Below, one piece after another: positions 1 to 6,250 of a stretch of 11,183 bases of DNA. The notes beneath the pieces were generated by a model. It had not been told where the DNA came from. It did no database searches and saw only the letters and a program-made list of their open reading frames with translations. The DNA lies in NCBI GenBank assembly GCA_002494215.1, contig DLBF01000054.1, positions 1 through 11,183 of the forward strand, given 5' to 3'. The first letter of the stretch is position 1, and every line of letters begins with the position of its first letter. The DNA is from Prevotellaceae bacterium UBA7028 (GTDB taxonomy: Bacteria; Bacteroidota; Bacteroidia; Bacteroidales; Bacteroidaceae). A program made the translations under genes and the position numbers.

Positions 1-87
1 GAGGAATCGTCCTTCACGGCCATCTTCTCGGACATGAAGATAACCGAATGCGCCTGGAAGGCTCACGACGGACAGCAGCCGGATTAA
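1..87 (+). CDS. 3' end of an unidentified gene (partial)
   Basis: An open frame runs from the first base of the window to a TAA at 85-87 and gives 28 residues ending in HDGQQPD. The piece is too short for a family assignment, and no motif, membrane segment or sorting tail is visible. Its good codons and the 72-nt gap to the next gene on the same strand suggest a real gene end, possibly cotranscribed with the acetyltransferase. The gap (88-159) is A-rich and shows no hairpin. A TAAACTTTA at about 143-151 has three rather than two bases between TA and TTT, so it does not match the Bacteroidetes -7 element. Confidence 0.6.
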   Translation, partial: EESSFTAIFSDMKITECAWKAHDGQQPD

Positions 88-159
88 CAACGTCCTTACA
101 GGAAACAAGACAAGAGATAAAATATACAACTAACAAAACAATAAACTTTATTTATCACA

Positions 160-747
160 ATGACAGAATGGGATAAGATGCAGCAGCATCAGATTTACAA
201 TGATTTTGATGCGGATTTGTTCGACCTCAGAGTTGAGGCAAAAAAACTTTTCAAGGAATTTAACCGCACAGAGGACGAGGAAACCGAGCGTCGTCAGGAC
301 CTCATGCGCCGACTCTTCAAGAAAGTAGGTGAGCGCGTATGGATGGAACCCAACTTCACCTGCGAATTCGGCAAGAACATCACCATCGGTAGCGATGTGT
401 ATATCAACTTCGGATGTACGCTCCTCGACTGCGGACAGATAACGATAGGCAATAACACATTGCTGGGCCCCAATGTTAGCATGTATTCAGCCAACCACTC
501 GCTGGATTCCTCAGAGCGAATAGCAGGAGCCCTGATTCCTGAGCCCATTACCGTAGGAGACCGTGTGTGGATTGGAGGTGGCAGCACCGTTCTCAGCGGA
601 GTCACCATAGGCGACGACACCGTCATAGGAGCCGGAAGTGTGGTAACCCACGACATCCCCTCAGGTGTTCTGGCAGCAGGAAACCCATGTCGCGTGATAA
701 GGAAAATCACAGAAAAGGACAAAGTCGGCTTCCCCGTTCAGCAGTAA
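160..747 (+). CDS. Maltose/galactoside O-acetyltransferase family protein
   Basis: This 195-residue cytoplasmic protein has the length and domain order of the Maa/LacA/NodL sugar O-acetyltransferases, which transfer acetyl from acetyl-CoA to a sugar hydroxyl. An N-terminal maltose-acetyltransferase (Mac) helical domain covers about residues 5-60 (MTEWDKM...IYNDFDADL). A left-handed beta helix of hexapeptide repeats follows from about 65 to 180 (ITIGSDV, ITIGNNT, ITVGDRV, VTIGDDT, VIGAGSV). His113 in SANHSLD aligns with the catalytic histidine of LacA, and GNPCRVIRKI is the usual family ending. The start at 160 gives the expected family N-terminus; a second Met at residue 7 is less likely. No Shine-Dalgarno site is seen, as is normal in Bacteroidetes. 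The exact acceptor sugar cannot be read from the sequence. It ends before a strong hairpin terminator. Confidence 0.93.
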   Translation: MTEWDKMQQHQIYNDFDADLFDLRVEAKKLFKEFNRTEDEETERRQDLMRRLFKKVGERVWMEPNFTCEFGKNITIGSDVYINFGCTLLDCGQITIGNNTLLGPNVSMYSANHSLDSSERIAGALIPEPITVGDRVWIGGGSTVLSGVTIGDDTVIGAGSVVTHDIPSGVLAAGNPCRVIRKITEKDKVGFPVQQ

Positions 748-768
748 AGGCCTTTGTGCAGTCAGGGG

Positions 769-820
769 GGGCTGCTAATGGTAACACAGGTTATCATTAG
801 CAGGCCCTTTAATTTGTTTT
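769..820 (+). terminator. Hairpin terminator after the acetyltransferase gene
   Basis: A long stem pairs 769-785 with 790-807 around an ACAG loop. It contains one G-T pair (781/794) and one bulged G (804). The core arms are CTGCTAATG and CATTAGCAG with GGG/CCC at the base. A T-rich run (TTTAATTTGTTTTT) follows at 808-820, as in an intrinsic terminator. It starts about 20 nt after the acetyltransferase stop and isolates that gene from the next one. Confidence 0.8.
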
Positions 821-844
821 TCTCGGAGGAATGCAATAACTTTG
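813..844 (+). promoter_or_regulatory. Bacteroidetes-type promoter of the DUF4832 gene
   Basis: TTTG at 813-816, a 20-nt spacer and TAACTTTG at 837-844 match the Bacteroidetes housekeeping consensus (TTTG, 19-21 nt, TANNTTTG). Transcription should begin at about 850, leaving a leader of roughly 15 nt before the ATG at 865. The -33 element sits in the T-rich tail of the preceding terminator. This promoter also rules out the upstream TTG at 754 as the start of the next gene. Confidence 0.75.
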
Positions 845-864
845 CAGCGTTAACACGTAAAACA

Positions 865-2343
865 ATGATGAAAAACCGCTCAAAATGGATTGCCCTGGTG
901 CTCCTTATCATGTGGGCAGCACCTCTGACCTGTAACGCCCAAGCATGGCACAGTGTAAAGCTCAAAAGCCAGATTACTCACCCCCAGCCCATGACAGGAC
1001 TGGTGCTGTGGCCCGATCAGGCAAGAAACCGACATACCACGTACGGCAAGAGTATCCAGCTCGAATTCTCCTACTGCCTGCCATGCAAGGTGGTAAAAGA
1101 CTGCGCCGAAGACGGCACCATAGAATACGACTGGAGCAGCTTCGATGCCCTGTTGGACGATGTTGCCGGCCGTGGGCACCAGCTGGTTGTCAGATTCAGA
1201 TACGAATACCCCTCGGGCAAGGATGTTGACGGACAGAAAGGCACAACAGCCGTCCCTGCCTACATCAAGGAGCGTAGCGACTACAACGAGACTTATGCCG
1301 AAAATCCGGGCGGCGACGGACCCACCTACTATGCCGACTGGACCAACACCGAGCTGCAGCGATTTACCCTGCAGTTCTATTCCGACTTTGCCCAACGATA
1401 CGCCAACGATGCCAGAATAGCCTTTCTGGAGGTTGGCTTCGGTCATTGGTCAGAGTACCACATCTACGGCACGCAGGTAGAGCTGGGCGTTAACTTCCCC
1501 TCCAAATCCTTCCAGAAGAAGTTCTTCCAACACATGAGGTCCGTTGCCAACGGCATACCCTGGCTGGTATCGATAGATGCCAGCGACGACACCTACTCGC
1601 CCGTAGTAGCAGACAACGCCCTGATGCTGCTCACCTTCGGACTCTTCGACGACTCCTTTATGCACAAGACCCACGAGATTGGCACCTCGGGCGGTTACAA
1701 CGAGCGATGCTGGAACAGCATAGGCAAAGGCACCAGATGGAGGAAAGGGGTATGCGGAGGCGAGATCAGCTACTACACCAGTTCCGACCAGAAGAACTTC
1801 CTGAACCCCGAGGGTATGTACGGACACACATGGGAAGAGCAGGCAGCCAAGTATCATATCACCTTCATGATAGCCAACGATGCCCCGGGCAGCACCTACG
1901 GAACGGCCAGGCGGTTCCGCGAGGCATCAATGGCCACCGGCTACCGTATAGCCGTAAAGGAATGCAACACAGACGGCACCACTACCCGACTGCTCGTTAC
2001 CAATCAGGGTGTCGCTCCCCTATACCGCGATGCCTGGTTTGCCATCGGCGAGGTACGTGCCGACAAGTCGCTGAAGGGCTTGCTGCCTGGCACAGAGAAA
2101 TGGGTCGAGATACCTGCCGTTCCCCAGAAGGACGGAAGCGACATACATATTGTAAGTGATTTTATCCTGCCCAAGCAGCAAATAGAGTTCAATGCCGATA
2201 TAGAGGGCGAGACAGCCATCCACAGCATTCAGGCCCCAGACAGCTCAGCATCCTATTACAACCTGTCAGGACAGGCAATAAGCCGTCCCACTCACGGCAT
2301 CTATGTTAAGAGCACAAAAAGAGTTAAAAGGTTAAAAGGGTAA
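865..2343 (+). CDS. Secreted DUF4832-type putative glycoside hydrolase
   Basis: The protein has 492 residues from the ATG at 865; a second ATG at 868 is equally possible. A signal peptide covers about residues 1-25 (basic MMKNRSKW, a hydrophobic core, then CNAQ). The body resembles the DUF4874/DUF4832 proteins, predicted TIM-barrel enzymes related to glycoside hydrolases. It holds MTGLVLWPDQA, a repeated-strand core with VVRFRYEYP, then GFGHWSEYHIYG (Glu197) and CGGEISYY (Glu300). These two glutamates sit where an acid/base and a nucleophile would be expected, but that is inference. A beta-sandwich-like segment follows (about 385-455), then the tail YYNLSGQAI...GIYV (464-492), which resembles type IX sorting tails. 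The last codons (KRVKRLKG) are written by a GTTAAAAG tandem repeat. The frame is open back to a TTG at 754, but the promoter lies inside that stretch. The 3' end overlaps the convergent M6 gene by 12 nt. The substrate is unknown. Confidence 0.85.
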   Translation: MMKNRSKWIALVLLIMWAAPLTCNAQAWHSVKLKSQITHPQPMTGLVLWPDQARNRHTTYGKSIQLEFSYCLPCKVVKDCAEDGTIEYDWSSFDALLDDVAGRGHQLVVRFRYEYPSGKDVDGQKGTTAVPAYIKERSDYNETYAENPGGDGPTYYADWTNTELQRFTLQFYSDFAQRYANDARIAFLEVGFGHWSEYHIYGTQVELGVNFPSKSFQKKFFQHMRSVANGIPWLVSIDASDDTYSPVVADNALMLLTFGLFDDSFMHKTHEIGTSGGYNERCWNSIGKGTRWRKGVCGGEISYYTSSDQKNFLNPEGMYGHTWEEQAAKYHITFMIANDAPGSTYGTARRFREASMATGYRIAVKECNTDGTTTRLLVTNQGVAPLYRDAWFAIGEVRADKSLKGLLPGTEKWVEIPAVPQKDGSDIHIVSDFILPKQQIEFNADIEGETAIHSIQAPDSSASYYNLSGQAISRPTHGIYVKSTKRVKRLKG

Positions 2344-2352
2344 AGGGTTAAT
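2323..2352 (+). repeat. GTTAAAAG octamer array at a convergent gene end
   Basis: Two perfect GTTAAAAG units (2323-2330, 2331-2338) are followed by GGTAAAG (2339-2345) and GGTTAAT (2346-2352), then seven T residues. The array encodes the last residues and TAA stop of the DUF4832 protein. On the other strand it supplies the stop and last residues (NPLPF) of the M6 peptidase. Its reverse complement is the unit AACCTTTT seen again at 3891-3925. Confidence 0.8.
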
Positions 2353-3810
2353 TTTTTTCCTCACAATACCGTTAGAGTCGCGGACAATGTTAATCACGCC
2401 AAAGCGGTAAAGCAACTGGTCGGAACCTGTTTTAATATCCTTCACCCCGGTAGGAGTATCAGTAAAGTCAAACGAAGCCAGACCGCCAGTTACCGACATA
2501 TTCGTAATTGGCTTCGTCATCAGGTTTGTGCCATCCGCATTATTGTTATTTAGCTTCGCGGCAGGTAATGACGTATTGGTCAGCGCATTGTTATTCATAT
2601 AAGGATAAGCCCACCCGGACCGGTTGAACATATAATCCTCATAATTCGCCTTGAAAATCTCATAACGCTTCCGTTTAGAAGAGTTGGGGTATTCATGTGT
2701 AGAAGTCCAGACAGCCGGATCATATTCGATATGGAAGATAAGAATGCCACTGCCGGGAAGGTCCGCATCCCACCCCTTAGGCTGGCGGTTCTCCACAATA
2801 TAATACTCATTCTCACATCCATCGTTGCGTATCAGATACGCCCTACCCTCGTCGGCCAATGCAGGCATATCAGTAATCCTCGTTGTCTCTTTCAGCTCTT
2901 CAGGCTTAAGCCACCCCATCAGCCAACGTTCATGGGCAGAATAGCTTGCAGGCAGATAACCGTCACCATTATAATTACCACTGTCCATCAGGTCCCACTC
3001 GTACACTACCGATCGTGAACCGTAATAGAAGTCGGGGAATCCGAAACAATGGGTATATTCATGACATATCGTGCCGAATGAGCTATAATCTTCTAACAGC
3101 TCAGCCAGGGCACAATAACAATCCACCAGATACTCCTTATCACCAGATGAAACAGAGAGAGGCTCGCGGTATGAACCGGAGTCGTCATCAACCATGTGCT
3201 CACTCATCCACCACTGGTGAGGCCATATCAAATCAGGTTCGTCAGAATCATTCATTCCGTAACCCGCATAGATGATAAGCAGCTGGTTCACGTATCCGTC
3301 ACCATTCCAGTCATACTTACCCCAATCAATGTCACGCGTCCTCAATATATCCACCACATCATCCACCAGATACTGCGAATTCTCATCATCAAGGTCGTTG
3401 CTGGCATACTTCGCGGCATCCCCGCTTACCTGCACGTATTCCAAGTCGAACACCACGCTGAAGTCGCCATAACTCTGATCCAGAAAATAATCATGCACAG
3501 AACCCTTGAAAGGAGCCTCCGTCAGATGTTCGGTATTAAAGATCTTATTCCATTCCTCCATTGTGGCAGACACCTCATCTTTGAACAACCGGTCATTGAA
3601 CGCAGCCAAAACAACCAACTGGCGACGCTCGCCATGATAGAAGTCGCCACCCGGTGTCCTGCCCATTCCGAATCCACGTCGAATATGAACACTCTGCGGA
3701 CGTGGTGTACCGCGCCGGCATCCCTGTAATGATATCTTATTCTGCGCAAAAGCTGTCAGCGTAATCAGTGACAGCAGCAAACCTGTAATAATCAAACGAT
3801 ATATTTTCAT
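2332..3810 (-). CDS. Secreted M6 family metallopeptidase
   Basis: This 492-residue protein belongs to the immune-inhibitor-A (M6) zinc endopeptidases. A signal peptide covers about residues 1-22 (MKIYRLIITGLLLSLITLTAFA, then Q). The zinc site is HEYTHCFGFPD, with His250, Glu251, His254 and Asp259, which fits HExxHxxGxxD. Other family marks are a calcium-loop-like DWNGDGYVNQ (167-176), LIWPHQWW, WDLMDSGNYNGDG and SAHERWLMGW after the active site. Residues 23 to about 60 are probably a propeptide. The last residues (RFGVINIVRDSNGIVRKKI) differ from the YYxLxGxxL tails of its neighbours. The final NPLPF is encoded by the octamer array, so the original end may have been altered. The start codon follows a repeat-filled 102-nt gap after the C10 peptidase gene on the same strand. 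No TANNTTTG promoter is seen there, so cotranscription is likely. Probable role: extracellular proteolysis. Confidence 0.92.
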   Translation of the reverse strand: MKIYRLIITGLLLSLITLTAFAQNKISLQGCRRGTPRPQSVHIRRGFGMGRTPGGDFYHGERRQLVVLAAFNDRLFKDEVSATMEEWNKIFNTEHLTEAPFKGSVHDYFLDQSYGDFSVVFDLEYVQVSGDAAKYASNDLDDENSQYLVDDVVDILRTRDIDWGKYDWNGDGYVNQLLIIYAGYGMNDSDEPDLIWPHQWWMSEHMVDDDSGSYREPLSVSSGDKEYLVDCYCALAELLEDYSSFGTICHEYTHCFGFPDFYYGSRSVVYEWDLMDSGNYNGDGYLPASYSAHERWLMGWLKPEELKETTRITDMPALADEGRAYLIRNDGCENEYYIVENRQPKGWDADLPGSGILIFHIEYDPAVWTSTHEYPNSSKRKRYEIFKANYEDYMFNRSGWAYPYMNNNALTNTSLPAAKLNNNNADGTNLMTKPITNMSVTGGLASFDFTDTPTGVKDIKTGSDQLLYRFGVINIVRDSNGIVRKKINPLPF

Positions 3811-3820
3811 CGTTTATAAA

Positions 3821-3881
3821 GTGTAGAGTTTAGAGTTTAGAGTCAGTTTTAAAGTGTATAGTTTAAAGTGGTAAGTTTAGC
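3821..3881 (+). repeat. GTTTAGA-type heptamer array between the two peptidase genes
   Basis: Units of 7 bp run GTGTAGA (3821), GTTTAGA (3828) and GTTTAGA (3835). After a 5-nt phase shift they continue as GTGTATA (3854), GTTTAAA (3861), GTGGTAA (3868) and GTTTAGC (3875). The units are degenerate but the period is clear. The array fills most of the gap between the start of the M6 gene and the end of the C10 gene. Confidence 0.75.
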
Positions 3882-3893
3882 GGTACGCTAAAC
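3875..3893. other. Small perfect inverted repeat
   Basis: GTTTAGCG (3875-3882) and CGCTAAAC (3886-3893) pair perfectly around a GTA loop. It lies exactly where the heptamer array ends and the octamer array begins. Read on the minus strand it lies about 20 nt after the C10 stop but has no proper T run, so as a terminator it would be weak. It could attenuate transcription from C10 into M6, or be a mark of how the repeats arose. Confidence 0.55.
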
Positions 3894-3925
3894 CTTTTAA
3901 CATTTTAACCTTTTAATATTTTAAC
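3891..3925 (+). repeat. AACCTTTT octamer array over the C10 gene end
   Basis: Four 8-bp units follow one another: AACCTTTT (3891), AACATTTT (3899), AACCTTTT (3907) and AATATTTT (3915), then AAC. Read on the minus strand the array is the same GTTAAAAG family as at 2323-2352. It covers the last codons and the TAA of the C10 peptidase gene. Relative to the gene whose end it forms, the polarity is the same as at the DUF4832 gene. Confidence 0.8.
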
Positions 3926-6024
3926 TGCGGCACGCCAACCACTTTCTTTCCTTTGTATATGTACACACCAGGTCGGACAGGAGGAGCGTTCAGGCGACGC
4001 CCTTGCAAGTCATAGTAAGGGACATCGGAGTTGCTTGCTGAGATGGAGGTGACGGCAGTGGGGGCTTCAACCACGATGACATAGTTATTGAGGTAGTCGT
4101 AATTTTCAGTTCTTACTTTCAGGAGAACTACGTCAGTCATCATGGTTTTTATATAGAACTTGACTTCCGTATCCTGTCCTGCACGGAGAAAAGCACCTGA
4201 TTTCTCGCCCAAGCCATACATTTGTACTTTGGAGGTGGCTATGTCAGCAGGATCGATGTCTCCGTAATAATAGGGAATGACAAAAAGGTCGCCTATATAG
4301 TCCGTGTCTTCGTTGTTGCGGATGGTGAGCGTCAGTTCTATGGTCTCGCGAGGCAGACTTGTTGAAGGGTTCACAGTGGCATTCACAACAGTCATGTTCG
4401 GTGCCGTTTCTTTCGGATATGTGTGGCTGCTGTAGAAATCTCCGTCGGCGGTGCGTCCGACATTGACATAGTATTCCTGCGAACCATACAGTTGCCAATC
4501 GCATTCTGGATGGTGACGGAATTTCATCATCGGGTAAAGCTGCAACGACTCACCTGGTAGGATGGCTGTAGTATCTATCATCACCGTCATCAAGTTTTCT
4601 TCGAAAATGATGCTGTCGTTGGGGTCGCCGATAAAACGGGGCTTCAATGTACCGTCTGTCTCGATGGTGCCGAGTGCATAATCCTGCGTGGGGGCGGGGT
4701 ATGGTATTCCTCCGAGCTTGAACTTGTATGTGACGACAGTATCTGAATTTATGCTGATGTTGTATATCACGACACGACCAGGAGGTGGCGGCAATATTCC
4801 TTCCGATGGGGGCTGTATGCCAATGACTGCTCCCTGACCACTGCAGAAGCCTAATCTGGTCGCTCTGCCGAGAGAGGCGTCATAATATGGATTGAGTACA
4901 CTCAGGGAATAGTAGCCATCATCTTCGCCAGACCATCCCCAATTGATGTGGAACATGCCATCGCCATCGTAACCGTCACAGACGAATGAGTGACCGCCAG
5001 AAGTAGTAAAGCCACTATATTGCACAGGGCGTGAGGCAGAAAGTTCATTATAGATGAGCTCTTCCCACTCATCGATGCCAAAAAATTCACGCTCAACCAA
5101 TTGTACGGAGGGGGCATAGTTCATATAGTAGTAGGCACGTGGAATCGTTGTGGCTGTTGTGCCGGAAAAAGACGGTTCCAACTCTGTTTCACCTGCTTGT
5201 GAACAGTAGCGCATCAAAGTGGCAACGGCATCTTGCTGTGCCTCGGTGCCGACAACCGTTTTCTCGCCTGTCACGTTATCGGTGATTTCATATTGATTTA
5301 TCATATTTTCCCAATCGAAGATGACAGGCGGGAGTTCGTCGATGTGCCACACTTTCGTTTTTCCGTTGTAGTATGTCTCCTGATCATAGGCAGGAATGGC
5401 TTTCGTTTCCGTTTTAGGCCATTCGAAATATTTCATGATTTGTGCCATTGCCGTGGCAACGCAGCAGGTCATGCAATTTTTCCCATGTAAGGCGGGGTCG
5501 TCACCGTCATACAGAGGAATCTTGTTCCAATAAGGAGCTGCCTGCCCCCATTGGGCTGTCACCATTGGTTCGACGGCAGCGCGTGCAAGGCGTGTGGAGA
5601 ATGTCTGCTTGCCGTCGGCTGTGAGAAGATTGCCGTCGGCAAAGTCGGTGCCGCTGCCCAGTGTGGCAATAGCCTCATCGTATCCCCTCAGCCATGCGCG
5701 CATATTCTCAGGCATATCTTCCCAGTCGATGCTACCGCTGTCGGAATAGCCCAGCACAGGCAAGGCGCGGCTATCGCCCGAAGCGATGATATATCCGCCT
5801 CCATTCACGTTGAAGGCATATATCCTCTCCGCCTCCACCTTGGCGGCTTCCAGCATTTTGGGAGATTTGGCACGAGCCATTGCTCTGGCGCGTAACGAAG
5901 GGGTATTCTTCCTCAGGAATCTCAGGGCACGGTCAGCTGCCTCCTGTTCCGTAATAGGTTGTGCCCATGTCACAAAAGTTGTCAGCAACGACAACAGCAG
6001 CAATATACATTTTCTTTGCTTCAT
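3913..6024 (-). CDS. Secreted C10 family cysteine peptidase (streptopain/interpain-like)
   Basis: The protein has 703 residues from the ATG at 6024. A signal peptide covers about residues 1-22 (MKQRKC, a leucine-rich core, WAQ). A prodomain typical of C10 peptidases follows to about residue 125 (EQEAADRALRFL, YAFNVNGGGYIIASGDSRALPVLGY). The papain-like catalytic domain covers about 135-405, with Cys188 in CCVATAMAQIMKY, His345 in GGHSFVCDGYDGDG, and NWGWSG at 361-366. After PPSEGILPPPPG come about 260 residues of probable beta-sandwich domains, then the tail YYDLQGRRL...GVYIYKGKKVV (about 669-703), a likely type IX sorting signal. SpeB itself is about 400 residues, so the C-terminal half is an extension. 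A TTG at 6078 would add 18 residues, but it overlaps the promoter -7 element, so the ATG was chosen. Probable role: secreted broad-specificity protease. The relative interpain A of Prevotella intermedia is reported to degrade complement C3. Confidence 0.94.
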   Translation of the reverse strand: MKQRKCILLLLSLLTTFVTWAQPITEQEAADRALRFLRKNTPSLRARAMARAKSPKMLEAAKVEAERIYAFNVNGGGYIIASGDSRALPVLGYSDSGSIDWEDMPENMRAWLRGYDEAIATLGSGTDFADGNLLTADGKQTFSTRLARAAVEPMVTAQWGQAAPYWNKIPLYDGDDPALHGKNCMTCCVATAMAQIMKYFEWPKTETKAIPAYDQETYYNGKTKVWHIDELPPVIFDWENMINQYEITDNVTGEKTVVGTEAQQDAVATLMRYCSQAGETELEPSFSGTTATTIPRAYYYMNYAPSVQLVEREFFGIDEWEELIYNELSASRPVQYSGFTTSGGHSFVCDGYDGDGMFHINWGWSGEDDGYYSLSVLNPYYDASLGRATRLGFCSGQGAVIGIQPPSEGILPPPPGRVVIYNISINSDTVVTYKFKLGGIPYPAPTQDYALGTIETDGTLKPRFIGDPNDSIIFEENLMTVMIDTTAILPGESLQLYPMMKFRHHPECDWQLYGSQEYYVNVGRTADGDFYSSHTYPKETAPNMTVVNATVNPSTSLPRETIELTLTIRNNEDTDYIGDLFVIPYYYGDIDPADIATSKVQMYGLGEKSGAFLRAGQDTEVKFYIKTMMTDVVLLKVRTENYDYLNNYVIVVEAPTAVTSISASNSDVPYYDLQGRRLNAPPVRPGVYIYKGKKVVGVPQLKY

Positions 6025-6075
6025 ATCACATAGTTCAAGGCTGCGAGCGCAAACCGACTCGCACAGTTCACAATG

Positions 6076-6106
6076 CAAAGATATAAATTAAAAGGAAAAC
6101 TGCAAA
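6076..6106 (-). promoter_or_regulatory. Bacteroidetes-type promoter of the C10 peptidase gene
   Basis: On the minus strand TTTG (6106-6103), a 19-nt spacer and TATCTTTG (6083-6076) match the Bacteroidetes consensus closely. Transcription would begin at about 6069 and leave a leader of some 45 nt before the ATG at 6024. It may also drive the M6 gene downstream, which has no recognisable promoter of its own. Confidence 0.8.
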
Positions 6107-6125
6107 ATAAAGGTGAGAACTTTTT

Positions 6126-6190
6126 GTTAGCGGTTAGCGCACTTCAGCCCTCAGCCATCATACATCATACATCATACATCAAACATATAT
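6126..6190 (+). repeat. Mosaic heptamer array in the divergent intergenic region
   Basis: Three kinds of 7-bp unit stand side by side. GTTAGCG occurs twice (6126, 6133). After two extra bases come CTTCAGC (6142) and CCTCAGC (6149). Then come CATCATA three times (6156, 6163, 6170), CATCAAA (6177) and CATATAT (6184). From 6142 to 6190 the seven units keep one phase although the sequence changes. It lies between the divergent promoters of the C10 and CotH-like genes, upstream of both. Confidence 0.85.
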
Positions 6191-6237
6191 GATATAAGAA
6201 AATGGGGCTGTGCGGACGTTACTTCGAAGAAAAAGTG

Positions 6238-6245
6238 TATCTTTG
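6238..6245 (+). promoter_or_regulatory. -7 promoter element just before the CotH-like gene
   Basis: TATCTTTG matches the Bacteroidetes TANNTTTG -7 element exactly and is followed by CA, as is common. No good TTTG is found 19-21 nt upstream (that stretch reads GGACGTT), so the -33 element is weak or absent. Only five bases separate the element from the ATG at 6251, so the transcript would start at or within a few bases of the start codon. Confidence 0.6.
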
Positions 6246-6250
6246 CAACC

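Noticed and set aside
141..155. Promoter for the acetyltransferase at TAAACTTTA
   Set aside because: The spacing inside the element is one base too long, the final G is missing and no -33 TTTG is in place.
754..864. N-terminal extension of the DUF4832 gene from a TTG at 754
   Set aside because: The stretch contains a terminator hairpin and the promoter, and the signal peptide begins at 865/868.
901..940. Lipoprotein signal in the DUF4832 protein (cysteine in PLTCNAQ)
   Set aside because: The residues before the cysteine (P-L-T) do not fit the lipobox, and a normal signal peptidase site follows.
880..1857. Long antisense reading frames opposite the DUF4832 gene (880-1446, 1450-1857)
   Set aside because: They lie wholly inside a well-supported gene, lack family features and have no promoter; they are by-products of the codon use.
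3196..3729. Reading frame of 177 residues opposite the M6 gene
   Set aside because: It is antisense to the conserved peptidase including the zinc site and shows no recognisable protein features.
2323..3925. Mobile element bounded by the inverted octamer arrays around the M6 gene
   Set aside because: There is no transposase or recombinase gene and no target-site duplication, and the arrays are degenerate simple repeats.
6025..6078. N-terminal extension of the C10 peptidase from a TTG at 6078
   Set aside because: The TTG overlaps the promoter -7 element and the added residues precede an already complete signal peptide.
6126..6190. CRISPR array
   Set aside because: Units are 7 bp and contiguous, with no long repeats or spacers of about 30 bp and no cas genes nearby.
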